This document shows, piece by piece, positions 12,401 to 23,461 of a stretch of DNA of 64,000 bases. The DNA comes from Globodera rostochiensis. Taxonomy: Eukaryota; Nematoda; Chromadorea; Rhabditida; Heteroderidae. The notes below the pieces were generated by a model. That model was not told the DNA's origin. It ran no database searches and saw only the letters and a program-made list of their open reading frames with translations. The translations under genes and the position numbers were made by a program. The stretch covers positions 1 to 64,000 of the forward strand of contig JAEVLN010000042.1 in assembly GCA_018350325.1 (NCBI GenBank), written 5' to 3'. The first letter of the stretch is position 1. The number at the start of each line of letters is the position of its first letter.

Positions 12401-15400
12401 TTCACAAAATTTTTCAGAAACTTTAACAGGACCATAGCCAGGGGGGGTGCCCCCCCCCCCCCCGAAAATGAAATTTTTTGAAAATTTCCAACTTTTTTTC
12501 GGAAAAATTTGCTTAACAAAAATGCAATAAATAGCAAAAAATACATCCCTAAGAACTATGGCCTTGAAAACTTTAAGCCTCCCCCACACCTCGAACCGCC
12601 ACTGTTGCCCCAACGTCCTGTGTGCGCAACGCCGCGTTCTGTGCTCTGCACGTGTACTGGCCGGCGGTTTGCGCACTCACATTCCGGATCAACAAATGCG
12701 TTCGTCGCCTTCCGACCATCTCAAAAATCGAGGACGTCGACAGCGACGACGACGACGATGATGGTGCAACATCAGCAACAGCAGCAGCACCGTCACTACA
12801 AATTTTCAAAATGGCAAATTGTCTGCCTAAACTTGGATTCCTTTTTGCCAAACCCAAAAACCAAAAAATAGTAATTTTCCCGCAGTCCAACCCCCCAAAC
12901 CTGGCTAAATTGTCTGCCTAAAGTTGGATTCTTTTTTGCCAAAACCAAAAAAAAAAAAGTAATTTTTCCGCAGTCCAACCCCCCAAACCTGGCTAAATTG
13001 TCTGCCTAAACTTGGATTCCTTTTTGCCAAACCCCAAAACCAAAAAATAGTAATTTTCCCGCAGTCCAAGCCCACAAACCTGGCTAAATTGTCTGCCTAA
13101 ACTTGGATTCTTTTTTGCCAAAACCAAAAATAGTAATTTTTCCGCAGTCCAAGCCCACAAACCTGGCTAAATTGTCTGCCTAAACTTGGATTCTTTTTTG
13201 CCAAAACCAAAAAAAAATAGTAATTTTCCCGCAGTCCAAGCCCACAAACCTGGCTAAATTGTCTGCCTAAACTTGGATTCTTTTTTGCCAAAACCAAAAA
13301 AAAATAGTAATTTTCCCGCAGTCCAACCCCCCAACCTGGCTAAATTGTCTGCCTAAACTTGGATTCTTTTTTGCCAAAACCAAAAATAGTAATTTTTCCG
13401 CAGTCCAACCCCCCAACCTGGCTAAATTGTCTGCCTAAACTTGGATTCTTTTTTGCCAAAACCAAAAATAGTAATTTTTCCGCAGTCCAACCCCCCCCCC
13501 AAACCATGGCCCCCCCTCCCCTCCTACTCGTTATTGTTCAGCGCCTTGCCGCCATCGATGGCCAAAGAAGCCAACGGCTCCGAATTGTGCAGCCATTGAA
13601 TTTTGGTGCTTTGACGTGCACCGCCGTTGTTGGCCAAACATTCGAGGAGCACGGAGTCGCCAACGGTGACCAACTGGTTGCGCGGCTCAAGTACCCAGTG
13701 CATGCTTTGCGGGGATTCCTCTCCTAAAAAATGTTGGGCTTTTCAAAACGTTCAGGTAATCCAATTTTGCTATTTTTCTGATCATTAAACAATCAGAAAA
13801 TTCTCTTTTGGAGCTTCTCGTCTAATGTTTGGTTTTCAAAACGTCCAGGTAAAATCTTGTTCAATTTTGCTATTTTTCTGATCATTAAACAATCAGAAAA
13901 TTCTCTTTTGGAGCTTCTCGTCTAATGTTTGGTTTTCAAAACGTCCAGGTAAAATCTTGTTCAATTTTGCTATTTTCTGATCATTAAACCATCAAAAAAT
14001 TCAACAAATTTCTCCCTAATTTTTGTGAAGTTTTTTATTAATTGGAATACCATCCAAAACGGTGAGAGTGCCAAGTTGACTCGTCCGACTTCGGTCACCA
14101 TTTCGTGCAACACATTTGTACACGCCGGCATGCTCAGGACGCACATGCGAAATTTCCAATGTTTGTGACACGGGCAACACCAAATAACCACCTTAAACAT
14201 GTTGAATTACACCAGGCTTTCTAGATGTAGTGAATTTTTGCTATTTTATTAACCTTCTCCATTCTTCAACAACCGATTGTCATGGTGCCATTCAATTTGA
14301 GCCGGCGGTTTTGAGTTCTAAAAATTCATTCAAATGTCACTCAATTTAAAAACTAACCCAACATTTTAATTGCTTTTACTAAGGTTGGACAAACCCGGAT
14401 ATTATCCGGGTCCCCCGGATACCGGATAGCTCAAAAACGCCCGGATACCGGTCCCGGATCCAGCATAATTTAGCTGTCATCTCGTTCAAGACCGGATAAT
14501 TTTTATGCAAAATTGTCCCATACCGGTTGCAGAGTATCCGGTTTTGTCCAAAATGAGTTCGAAATTATTATAATATTAATTAACCTAGCAATTACTCGAT
14601 GTTAAAAAAATTCTCAATTCCCTAAAGTAAATCATTAAACAAAAAAAATCCAATAAATGGATGACCAAAAGGCAACGGAACGCAGCCATTTGACCGGCCC
14701 GCGCATGTTGGTCTGTCGGTTGTTGCTCAAAACGATGCAAAGACGGCAACGAAAGGGCGGCACGACGGGAAAGGAAAATCCAATGCGATTCCTTTCCATG
14801 CTGATCAGCAGCACCGGTGTGCTGTTGTTGTTGGGTGATCACATGCACAGCACATTGGTACTGACCCTCGTCAACGGGCAGCACCGACTCAATCCACAGC
14901 GACCCGTTGGAGATGAGTTTTCTGGGAGAAAAAATTTGTCATCACAATTTTTTTAAATTTTTATATCCAATTTTAATCTCATTTTCAAAAGAGAGCACAA
15001 AGTATTTTGTTGTTGGGCCCCTTTCAATCATTTTTTTTTTGATGATCAACTTCCTTCCCGTTGATCAGGCTCCGCGATTTAAAGTGATTAATTGTTTCCG
15101 TCAAGTAAGTACTTTGCCCCTTTCTCACTGCTTCAAACTCCGTACACCAAAAACACCAATATTATCCAATTTCAGAGGATCCAACACCGGGTTTCCGATT
15201 TGTTTTATTGCAATTGAAGAAGTAATTCGGCGGCTATTTGCCCCAAGATTGTCCCCTTCTTCCAACTCTTGACCAAGCAGAGAGGCCAAAAGATCCCTCA
15301 CCCCCCCCCATTCATTTATTCATCCCTTTCCCCTCGGGGGAAGGGTAAAAACAAGGAATGGAAGAAGCGGACGACGGCCCCAAGCGAGAAGGACACTTAA

Positions 15401-16331
15401 TTGCCCCAGTGGACACACAAACAGAGGGAAAAGTGGCATCAATGAGTGAAAGAGAGAGAGAAAGGCGAGCTTCTTCCATCCCCCTCCCCCAATCTGGCCA
15501 CTGATGGGTAGTCTCCAAGTCCAATGGATGAATTTATGGCCAGTGGGGGGACAGACCAAAAGTCCCCCCCCCCCTCCCCCCATGGGAATGGAGTGGGTTT
15601 GGTTGGGCCAAGATTCGTTACGAAATGCTGAGAAAGGATGAGTAATGAGGGGGGGGGGGGGATTGGAGTGGCAAAATATGCAAATTTCAGTTGAAAGCAA
15701 AACTGGCAATGCCAATTTTTCTCGTGAATTTGTGCCACAAATGAGAAGCGGCATTCGATCAAAATCAGGCTAACGGTCGGAAAGGAAATGTGTTCGATTT
15801 TTGCTGGACATTAATTAATTGAACAAAATTGGCATAACATTTTTCTTGGGATTTCCAATCCTTAAAAATGGTTAAAGCTCACATCCGGCCAAGCGGATGA
15901 ATTGGCGAGCCCTCCTTTCTCCACTCAACACGAGTCAGAAGCCCCCCAAGCTCTTCATCTGACGACTCGTTGCTGATCAGCGTGTTGTCGTCGTTGTCCT
16001 CGTCGGCGTCCTCAATCGGAACTGGTGCGGTTGGCGGAGGAGAAGCCATGGCGAATTTGCAATCCAACAATGCCGACCCGTCTGATGACGATGCAATGGC
16101 ATTCGACGGTTCATGAACAAAGCGAAAATTCAACAAGCGCGGATCTACACAGAAATTCAATTTTTAAATTTTAATGTTAAAATAAAAAAAGTCTACAACA
16201 CCGTGTTCAATGTCGGACGATCTCCTCCGATGTTTGTGGTTGATTATCAGCGGATCATCCGCAAAACATGAATACGACGCACCGTAAATGGCAAAAATCA
16301 GCAATAACTCGTGTGAAAAACGTGATGTCAT
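1..16331 (-). CDS. unc-40: UNC-40/DCC/neogenin-type netrin receptor, about 30 exons, 3' end open at window edge
   Basis: Single-pass receptor of the DCC family, which binds netrin (UNC-6) and steers growth cones and cell migration. The ATG at 16331 opens a signal peptide ([20 protein letters not shown]). Exons 16144-12286 and 12016-11472 encode four Ig domains (for example GQYQC, GVYKC, GQYTC, GVYQC). A linker exon (10879-10742) leads to six FN3 domains in exons 10170-5222. FN3 5 reads [18 protein letters not shown] then [16 protein letters not shown], and FN3 6 has [15 protein letters not shown]; both are close to DCC. One TM helix lies near 5190-5115 ([20 protein letters not shown]), followed by [10 protein letters not shown], which resembles the DCC P1 motif. 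The tail (4215-4028, 3744-2599, 1641-1415, 1330-745, 579-275, 186-145) is rich in Q, H, A and G and has a polyproline stretch (PPLPPPPPP) recalling P2. The last exon I can place is 60-1, open to the edge, so P3 is not seen. The 4 Ig + 6 FN3 layout excludes Sidekick and Dscam. Confidence 0.88.
602..690. repeat. 34-bp tandem repeat, about 2.5 copies, in a 3' intron of unc-40
   Basis: The unit contains GGAATTTGGGTAATTAATTA followed by ATGATAATGGAGT and recurs directly between exons 745 and 579. Confidence 0.85.
1842..1964. mobile_element. hAT-type foldback element with 8-bp target duplication
   Basis: The element (1850-1956) starts TAGGGACGCTCGAGA and ends TCTCGAGCATCCCTA, nearly perfect inverted termini. 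It is flanked on both sides by GTTGCTAG (1842-1849 and 1957-1964). The interior consists of further GAGTCTCGGTCTCGAG words. TAGGG ends plus an 8-bp duplication are typical of the hAT superfamily. It sits in an intron of unc-40 and has no coding capacity. Confidence 0.8.
4691..4854. mobile_element. Foldback element of the TAGAG type in unc-40 intron
   Basis: The ends TAGAGACCG and CCGGACTCTA enclose inverted copies of GGACCCAAACCCCAAAA-like and TTTTGGGTTTTGGGTCC-like words. ATCACAAC precedes the element (4691-4698) and recurs at its end (4847-4854), a 7-8 bp target duplication. A close relative lies at 11678-11850. Confidence 0.65.
5622..5988. mobile_element. 351-bp foldback element with AAAAGCGG target duplication
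   Basis: AAAAGCGG occurs at 5622-5629 and 5981-5988. Between them the sequence folds on itself: CCGGTCCGAAGGTC near the left end pairs with GACCTTCGGACCGG near the right, and the CTTTCTTCAATCTAAACC arm pairs with GGTTTAGGTTGTAGAAAG. A tight central hairpin is centred on TGGCCA near 5793. It lies in an unc-40 intron and has no coding capacity. It looks like a MITE of the 8-bp duplication class. Confidence 0.75.
6932..7170. repeat. Direct duplication of about 80 bp inside an unc-40 intron
   Basis: The block containing CAATTTCTCAATAAAAATCGG, ACAAGTACAAGTAGAG and ATCACGGTG occurs near 6937-7010 and again near 7090-7165 with few differences. It lies between the FN3 exons at 6889 and 7204. Confidence 0.8.
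8515..8975. repeat. 55-bp minisatellite, about 8 copies, beginning at an unc-40 splice donor
   Basis: The unit runs TTTATGAAAACTTTTTTTGT then TTGAAAAGTTCCCAAAATTC then CGCTTTACCCCTGGG. Copies differ by single bases. On the coding (minus) strand each unit contains CCCAGGGGTAAAGCG; the copy at 8975 is the donor of the exon ending ADSLPQPG (CCAGGG|GTAAAG). The array fills the intron up to the next FN3 exon (8435). Confidence 0.9.
9585..9701. mobile_element. TAGAG-type foldback element made of GGGACCGGGA words
   Basis: It starts TAGAGTAGGTCGGGACCGGG and ends CCCGACCCACTCTA, with reiterated CCCGGTC / GGGATTTTC-type words between. It lies in the unc-40 intron between exons 9758 and 9558. Confidence 0.65.
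10508..10685. mobile_element. TAGAG-type foldback element with CCGGATCAGG words
   Basis: The ends are TAGAGCCCGGA and TCCGGACTCTA. The interior repeats GGATCAGGATTTTG and its complement. Located in an unc-40 intron between the linker exon and FN3 1. No clear target duplication. Confidence 0.6.
11014..11336. mobile_element. TAGAG-type foldback element made of TGGATCCAGA words
   Basis: It begins TAGAGACCGGACTGGATC and ends TTCCGGTCTCTA. The 323 bp between contain over a dozen TGGAT/CCAGA words in both orientations. Related word-repeat DNA recurs at 35155-35310. Confidence 0.65.
11678..11850. mobile_element. TAGAG-type foldback element, relative of 4699-4847
   Basis: TAGAGAACGGAAACTTGGAC at one end and GGGTCCGGACTCTA at the other enclose inverted AAACCCCCAAAA / TTTTGGGTTT arms. 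The flanks GTTGGAC and GTTTGGAC suggest a decayed target duplication. Located in an unc-40 intron. Confidence 0.65.
12820..13500. repeat. About 80-bp minisatellite, 8 copies, in an unc-40 intron
   Basis: The unit contains AAATTGTCTGCCTAAACTTG, GATTCTTTTTTGCCAAAACC and TTTTTCCGCAGTCCAACCCC. It fills the intron that splits Ig domain 3 (exons 13723-13528 and 12795-12590). Some units differ in the length of the A-run. Confidence 0.9.
13737..13990. repeat. About 105-bp direct repeat, 2.4 copies, in an unc-40 intron
   Basis: The block with GGAGCTTCTCGTCTAATGTT, CAAAACGTCCAGGTAAAATC and CTGATCATTAAACAATCAG is repeated head-to-tail between the Ig exons at 14051 and 13723. Confidence 0.85.
14383..14550. 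mobile_element. Foldback word-repeat element (CCGGATA words)
   Basis: GTTGGACAAACCCGGATA at the left pairs with TATCCGGTTTTGTCCAA at the right. The interior repeats CCGGATACCGG and CCGGGTC. It lies in the unc-40 intron between the Ig1 and Ig2 exons. Confidence 0.55.
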
Positions 16332-16410
16332 GGTGAAAAAAAGGGCTAAAAAAATGAAATGTTAAAATTCAAATTAAACATTTAATACATAATTTGATGA
16401 AATATCTTAC

Positions 16411-16478
16411 CATCTTTCGTGTGATGTTTAATCTGAAAAGTGCCGGCCAGAATCTGTTTCGCATGTGCTCCTTCTTTG
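16411..16478 (-). other. Probable 5' untranslated exon of unc-40
   Basis: The segment is bounded by an acceptor-like TTTTAG and a GTAAGA donor just upstream of the exon carrying the unc-40 start codon. Its own ATG (MRNRFWPALFRL) runs into a stop after splicing to the acceptor near 16345, so I read it as leader, or as a short upstream ORF, rather than as coding sequence. Confidence 0.4.
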
Positions 16479-17646
16479 CTAAAATTTAATTCATAAATTG
16501 TATAATTAGCAAATTAAAAAAGTGAAGTGATTATGGACTATACATTAATTTTAATCCTTAGTATGTGCCAATTAAATTTGTAGTGTGTGCCAATTAAATT
16601 TGTTTTGGATTTTAGTTTGACATTTTTTGTAAAAAAATGCTGCGGAAATGAAGTGTCTCTTTCACGCTCTGAATGAAAAATGCTTCTGAAAGAGAAGTGC
16701 CCTCCAAAACTGGCACTTGTTCGTGCCAAAATAGTCCGTTGTTAAGTGACCATTTGGAAAATGAAAAATGCGAATGAATGGGCGAGAAAGAGAGAGAGAA
16801 AGATGAACACACGCCGGAGGGGAGAAAGAGAGGGACCAAAAGCAATGGCCACATGAAACGGAAAATCGAAACGATTGCCTGACAAAAAAAATTTGAATTT
16901 TTAAATTTTGGCGTTAAAAACGACACATTACGGTACCGGTTGGCGTGGGTTTGTGGAATTTTTGACATGATGAGAGTGAAGAGAAAGTGAATTGAATCGG
17001 TGAAAAAAAAGAGTGTTAGTGTTGTCGTTTGTCGTCGCCATATTTTTCTCGTTGCTCCTGTCACTGACTGCTCTTACTTTCAATGATTTTTGTTTACAGA
17101 AAATAGCAGACGGACGGACATTAAACTACAAAACGTACAACATTAATTAATCAAAAAGTGACGAAACGAAAGCGCGCCCTTTGCTCGTACATTTTTAAGT
17201 CACCCGCGTGCGCCTTCCGGTTTCGCTTTTCCTTTCTTAGCGGGGGCTTAAGTCCAAATGTTGCCAAATTTGGCCATTTTTGCATTAGCTTTTCCTAGGG
17301 TTTCCTCTATCTCATTAACACCGAACTCATCACCAATCAAGACCCGGGCAACACTTGCTTCAACTTAACCTTGAAGTCTTAAATTACTCTAAAGATTTCG
17401 AAGAGTTGCTAACATTTAGTTAAGGCTTTGCGATAGGGAAAATATCAAAAAAGTTATTGCCATAAACTCCCCAAAAATTGGGATTTTTAAACTTTATCCA
17501 TTAGCTTCAACTCTCCGAGATCTTTCTACTAGCTTTAAGAATTTCTGAATCAGTTAAGGTTGGAGCAAATTATTGAGTTCCCTTTTGCTGTTCTTACGGT
17601 GGTGTCACGATTAAATATGCATTTTGTTTTTCAGATCTAAATAAAA
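16479..17646. other. Intergenic region between divergent unc-40 and the nucleoporin-like gene
   Basis: About 1.2 kb with no supported coding exon. It must hold the upstream regions of both divergently transcribed genes. I see no recognisable promoter motif. Confidence 0.5.
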
Positions 17647-20134
17647 ATGTCAAAGGACTTGTACCCACTTTATCCATCCAATTCGAAGGTTATTGATCTC
17701 AGAAATAAAATCACACCGGCACCAGTCTCGAAGACCAAGCAGTTTTTTAATGAATTGCAGAAGATAAGCGCATCTTCGCCATCAAAGGTACTTTTTTTCG
17801 GTTGATTTGGGCATAATGAAAGTCCGTAGATGGTGGACATTTACCTTTTAGGGGGGAGAACTCGGAAGCTTAGATAGATCAGAAATCATTAGGCCAGTTT
17901 CTTTTTCGTTCTCGTTACATTAGCTTGCTAGCAGAGGTTGTGGCCTAAGTGATCACTGATTTTGAAACAACATCAAGCTTTACGCATTAAGCTTAACTTT
18001 ATAACATCCAGTGACGTAGCCAGAGGGGTCTTCCCGGAGTAGGGGGAACTCAGTTTGCTTTTAGCCCACTCCCCCCCCCCCCCGAAAATTTTTGCGACAT
18101 CCTTGACAACATCAAGACGATTTTTGAATGAAACATGTAGGAGTTAAACAAAAACTTTAGGCATACGAAAGCGAGCGTTGGTTTGCGCCTCGGGCGGACA
18201 CTCAACAGGACACATCGGCACCGCCTCGACGTTCAATGTTTACCCCTTCACGTCTCCAAATTTTGTCAGCACAGAGAGGCCGCGAAGCAAGGAAGCCATA
18301 CTGGTTTGATTTTTCTGTTCGAAAAACAAAAATGTTATTGAACATATAAAGAATCCTTGGGCAAAACGATCAATTAATTTCCGAAACTTAATTAATTATC
18401 CGATTTAAAAAGGCGTTGTAATTAAACAAAATTTATCGCTTTCCATTTATAGTAATGATTCACAAAATATACATTTGGTACTGAAACGCAAACAGATCGC
18501 TGGTACTGAACACACTTACTAATTGATTTAGTGGGTGTGTCAAAAAAAATCAATTCAAACGCTATTTATTATTAGGTAATTAGTTTTTCCGTGTGCTTTC
18601 AGGCGCTGTCCAATGCCATCTACAAAGCCGAGTGAAATGTCCAACATTGAGCGTATTTTGCAGGAAGGCTCTACGCCTTCCTCCTCGTTGACATTGGGCA
18701 AGCAAATGATGCCACCGCCTCCTGCAAGCATTCCACTCACACCGACGGTACGACAGGGGCCCATGAAATCGTTTGTTCGGCGACGGGATCCAGAGAACGG
18801 CATAATGAACAAGTTCAGCGTGGACGAGGACATCTTGACCATCGACGCAAACGAAGAGGTTTGTGCTGCTTCAAAAAACTTTTTGTTTTTTGTTTGTTCC
18901 TTAAAGCCTTACACAAACTTTTGTGCAGAATAATGATGCGTTGGACAAAGTGCAGCCATTGACCATTGCGCCTAAAGCCGGTTTTCTTGGCGAGCTCGGG
19001 CAGTCGTTGTTTACATTTTCCAACCCCACCGAGCGAGCACCCCGACTTGATACGAAGGAGACTGGCACACAGACAGATCAGGCACATATCCATCCATTCA
19101 TTTGTCCCATTTGAGCAACATTTATAAACACAAATTTTAGATTGTTACGACTACGGCTTCGCCACCGGTGGCTGTTCAAAACCGGGGGGAACCTTTCGAT
19201 TGTAATTTTCTTTTTTGTTAGAAATTATTGCCCATTTGGATAAAATGCTTTTGGATGCCGAATGCGTGTGCTGAAAGACTTGAAAATTTTAATAATTTAA
19301 TTAAGAAAAGCATCGAATAATTCTATCTTTAGTAACTGAGCGAGTGACAGCAAGCGGCGACACAATGACGACGACGACTTTTGGCAGCACTGCTTCAGCT
19401 GGCGGATTCCAATTTGCCAATGCGGCGGCACCAGTGGCAAACGGCAATGCTTTTCAAGTTGTTGAGGCGCCTAATTGTAAGTTTTTTCATAAAAACATTT
19501 CTATTGCTGTAGCTGAACATTCAGCTTCTTCGGGCGGGACGACCATTCGACACGGGGCAACTGACGGAGGCTTTTCGTTTGCAGTGCCGGCAAACGGTGG
19601 CACAACAACGACGACGGCGGCGGCGGCGGCGACTTTTGCCGAAACAATTTCCTTTGGCAACACAGCTCCAGTTGTTGGCGGATTTCAATTTGCTAATGCG
19701 GCGGCACCAGTGGTGAATGGCAATGCTTTTCAATTTGCTGAGGCGCCTAATTGTACGTCTCTTTCATAAAAAACATTTCTATTGCTGTTGTAGCTGAACA
19801 TTCAGCTTCTTCGGGGACGACGACCATTCGACCCGGGACAACTGGCGGAGGTTTTACGTTTGCAGTGCCGGCAAGCGGTGACACAACGACGGCGACTTTT
19901 GCCGAAACATTTTCCTTTGGCAACACTGCTCCAGCTGGCGGATTCCAATTCACTAATGCGGCACCGGTGGCGAATGGCAATGCTTTTCAATTTGCTGAGG
20001 CGCCTAATTGTAAGTTTTTTTTTCATAAAAACATTTCTATTGCTGTTGTAGCTGAACATTCAGCTTCTTCGGGGACCATTCGACACGGGATATCTGCGAG
20101 GAAGCTGCTGATGGCCAAACGAAAAAAGCGCTGA
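17647..20134 (+). CDS. FG-repeat nucleoporin-like protein (possibly Nup153/Nup1-like)
   Basis: Exon 1 (ATG 17647) encodes MSKDLYPLYPSNSKVIDLRN and ends at a GT donor after SSPSK. Further exons lie near 18154-18310, 18601-18859, 18929-19081, 19141-19199 and 19332 onward. The last part holds three near-identical modules: a FAV/SFGNT.. segment, then GGFQFANAAAPV.NGNAFQ, each ending EAPN and each separated by an intron of about 40 bp. Scattered FG and GGFQF motifs and the T/A/S-rich composition fit a phenylalanine-glycine nucleoporin that lines the pore and binds transport receptors. The basic C-terminus RKLLMAKRKKR recalls the end of Nup153. The intron after TQTDQ (19081) needs a GC donor. A polyadenylation signal follows at 20242. 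The family assignment is moderate and the exact orthologue uncertain. Confidence 0.65.
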
Positions 20135-20241
20135 GTGATGGTCTTCGTTCACACTGTTGTGGTGGAATTGTTAAGCGGTTATTTGACGTTTTTTTTTCCT
20201 TCATGCATCGTCCGTCACATATTGCGTCGAATTTTTATTGG

Positions 20242-20247
20242 AATAAA
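20242..20247 (+). terminator. AATAAA polyadenylation signal of the nucleoporin-like gene
   Basis: The canonical hexamer lies about 108 bp after the stop codon. Confidence 0.6.
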
Positions 20248-21434
20248 AAAGGGCACCACAATTTTTTATCTTCTTCTCGTACTTAAATAATTTGCTATAA
20301 ACAAAAGGTCCGGCGGAAAAAAAGTGGGCAAGCCAATGCCAGTTTTGCAAAACTGAATATTTATGACAAAAGAAAATATAATTTCACTGTTTTTCCTTGT
20401 TTTGTGCTTTATTCACTAAATCGTTTAAAATCACATTGGCATTGATGTAGGGTTTGGAAAATCGGCCTGGACTCGGGCTTGCGTCGAAAGGGGCCGACGG
20501 CGCCCTCGGGAAAATGTTTAAAACATTTTTCGCTAATTTTAAGTTTTCTTGCAACATTTGTTACCAGACATTTTATTGATGCATTAAAAATAAGAAATCA
20601 AAAAAAAACAACAGAATGGTGCGGATTTTTAAACACCAAAAATGATTAAATTCAAAAATTTTTTTGAAACTCCGGGAGCGGGAGAAAGAAAGACTAAAAA
20701 TTTTTCTCCGGGAGCGGGAGTTCGAACCAGCGGGATCGGGAATTTCGTTAAAATCCCGCGGCAGTCCCACTCCCACTGATCCTAATTTCTAGATCCGGCT
20801 GGAACTCGTTAGGCGCCTGAATATGCGAGAAAAAGTGCTAAAATAAGCTCTAAAAATAGAATTCATAAGCAAAAATAGGCTCGAAAAATGAGTAAAAATA
20901 ACAATTATAGCTTAAAAAATTTGTTTTTTTACATACAAAATTATCATTCAGTAGGTCTGCTACGTTTAGGGCAAGAAATTTGCAAAAAGGCGCCTAAAAA
21001 ACACGAATTTTATGAAGGATCCTGACAAAAAATTCAAAATTTGTTTTATTTTTATGAAAATTTTTTAAAAAGTTAGTCGTGATCTTGGCAAGAAAAAAAT
21101 TTGAATTTTTATTTCATTTTTCTTAAGAAATTTTTTGAAAAAAGGTTGAACTAGGCACAAAAGTCAATAAAGTCGCTAAAAATGCCGAAATAGGCACAAA
21201 AAATCTTCAAATACCCGAAATAGGCTTAGCCTATTTTATTTTTGTGGCATACATAACTCGCCAAAACAAAGCTGCAGAAAAAATAGGCTTAAGCCTAAAA
21301 ATCCCCACCCTAGTCATACATATTCATTCATTTAGAGGCATTGTTGTTGTTTTATGAATTCAATTCTAAAATATTGTTGAATACCAAATTTTTAGCGGAC
21401 AACAAATTAATTCTCTTACGACAAAAACATTAGA
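20248..21434. other. Intergenic AT-rich region
   Basis: No supported exon. It contains a GGGAGCGGGA / TCCCACTCCC word-repeat foldback near 20670-20790 and several AAATAGGC / GGCGCCTAAAA-type repeats between 20810 and 21300. Confidence 0.5.
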
Positions 21435-21763
21435 ATGTCGGATGTTTACGATTTGCTTAGCAATTTCAAAAAAAGGCTGACACGGACACGACGACGAAAG
21501 GCTACGACCGCAAATGTTGGTGTTGGCGAGGTCTCCATTTCTGGTGAGTTAGGTCTTCCAACTTTTTTTTTTGTTTTTACAATTTTCTCTATCCATTTTC
21601 AGAAAAGTCGAGAGGCGGTAGCAGTGGCTTCAAAATGCTCTGCATCACCCTGTCCATTATTGTGATGGCCATTGTTTTGTTGGTCGTCGTCTTCATTGTT
21701 GTTGTGGCGATTTGGCCGGGCATAGTGGAGGACACACCTCTGGAGAACATGTTCGGTGGTTGA
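21435..21763 (+). CDS. Small single-pass membrane protein, unknown function
   Basis: Two exons. Exon 1 (21435 to about 21541) gives [20 protein letters not shown] and [15 protein letters not shown]. Exon 2, after TTTTCAG at about 21601, gives [20 protein letters not shown], a continuous hydrophobic stretch rich in I and V, then [17 protein letters not shown] and a stop. The product is about 90 residues with a basic N-terminal half and one TM helix, so probably N-in with a short C-terminal tail outside. AATAAA follows at 21864. I do not recognise the family; the frame-consistent splice and the poly(A) signal support a real gene. Confidence 0.65.
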
Positions 21764-22335
21764 TGATTTCTGCTGACATTTGGACGTCTGAATCGACCGT
21801 TTACGACGACTGAAAACATTTCCAATCCAATTGATAAAAGTGTTTATGTCTGTAATTCAGCCTAATAAATGACGCTAACTGTTTATTGTTTCCATATCAA
21901 GTCCATGAGGTGAAAATATCCTCTATAATCTTTCATTTCTTTATTTTTTGTTCATGCATGAAGCCTTAGCTGCACTAGATTTTGTCATAATTTTGATGGT
22001 CCGTGGACGATTCAGTTCCGGTGAAGCCGTTTCAATAGTTTACACAAAATTTTTTAGATTAATCGCGTAGAATCCGAATCTGAGCTACGTTTTGGTCAAT
22101 TCAAAACTCCGACCCGAGTTGAAACATTTAATCAAAAAAATACAGAAATTCCATTTGTTTAAGATTTTGGTCGGATGCTTTATCCGGTTTTGACAAAAAT
22201 GCATTGAAATTGGGGAGACTAAGACCTCCAAGATTTGTTTTTGTTAGTTATTGTTTTCTGTGTGTCTGTTTTACATATTTATGGTATTAATATTGAATTA
22301 GTTTTTAAGCAAATAGCCAAATAACGTATTGAACA

Positions 22336-23186
22336 ATGCCAATATCAGCGACCGATCATCCCGAGATTAAGGGTAAGTAAAAAGTATTTGCACACAAAAA
22401 TGAATTGTTGTTTCTCATATTTTAACATTTTTTAGCATTAAAGCTGTGGAAGGCCGACATCAAACATTCGCGCTTGATCGTTGTGAAGGAGCTCGTCTGG
22501 TGGAAGAAGGCATTGGTTGTGGCCAACTGCTGCTCCTCCATCAACTGCAACTGTTGCCCCAAACCGGGTAGGCTGACCATCCATCATCTAACCTTATTTT
22601 TACCAAGATTTTCCCGAAGCGTGCCAATTGCGTAGCTCATAACTTTTTTTAATCTTCATAATCTTTACATTATTCAAAAGCTCTAAATGATTAGAAGGTA
22701 TATTTCAGCAACATCGAGCTGCTCCGATGCACTATTAAAAAGTTACAAATGAAAAAGTGTAAAAATCGGACTTTTTTAATGTTTTCTGGTTGTTCAATTT
22801 TATCCAATGCTTTTTCAAATGCTTACAATAGCTTCTTTACGGCCTTTTTTCGAATGATTTAAAGATTATGAAGATTTGTCAATATTGAAAAAATTTATTG
22901 AGCTGCTAAAAACGTTCCTGAGACGCAATTGGCCAGACGCAGTTGGCCCCTACCCGGATTTTCCTGATTTTTTAGTAGTTTTTCTGATTTATGCGTAGCC
23001 TCCTGTTCACTGATTTTTTGGTTGCTAATCTGATTTTTTTGTAGTTTTCATGATTTGCGTAGGCTGATCCAGTGATTTTTTAGCTGCTAAATCTGATTTT
23101 TTTTCGTAGGCTGATCACCGATTTTTTTAGCTACTAAATCTGACTTTTTCGATTTTACAGGTGGTCGCCCTGGCTCCAAAAAATAG
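22336..23186 (+). CDS. Small Cys-rich protein, unknown function
   Basis: Three exons joined in phase: MPISATDHPEIK (22336, donor GTAAGT), then KLWKADIKHSRLIVVKELVW and a cysteine cluster CCSSINCNCCPKP (22438 to about 22568), then GRPGSKK and stop after TTTTACAG at 23161. About 65 residues with six cysteines clustered near the C-terminus in CC..C.CC spacing and a basic tail. There is no clear signal peptide; the CC pattern could be palmitoylated or bind metal. AATAAA follows at 23327. The second intron (about 600 bp) carries CTGATTTTTT word repeats near 22960-23150. No family recognised. Confidence 0.6.
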
Positions 23187-23461
23187 AGGCGCACGCTGAG
23201 TGATTTCTTCGTTCTCCGTGGTGGAATTATTGAGCGCTTCTTAAGCAACTACTAGTAATGGATCCTCTGTCTATGCCGTCGTAACCATGTTAATGTGTGT
23301 ATATTTATTTCAACGCATTTTATCGCAATAAAAAACTGGCTCAGTTTTTGTTTTTTCAAATTTTGAATTGTGTTTAACAAAAATGCCCCCTAAGGCGGAC
23401 AAAACGAACGGAAATTTTTTGTTTCGGTTTCGTCAAAAAAAAAAACAACAACTTGATTTTA

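Noticed and set aside
1..16331. Sidekick/RIG-4 or Dscam identity for the Ig/FN3 receptor
   Set aside because: The domain count (4 Ig, 6 FN3) and specific wording such as VLIRGYLV...GWGINIP and [12 protein letters not shown] fit DCC/UNC-40. Sidekick and Dscam have more Ig domains, and Sidekick has many more FN3 domains.
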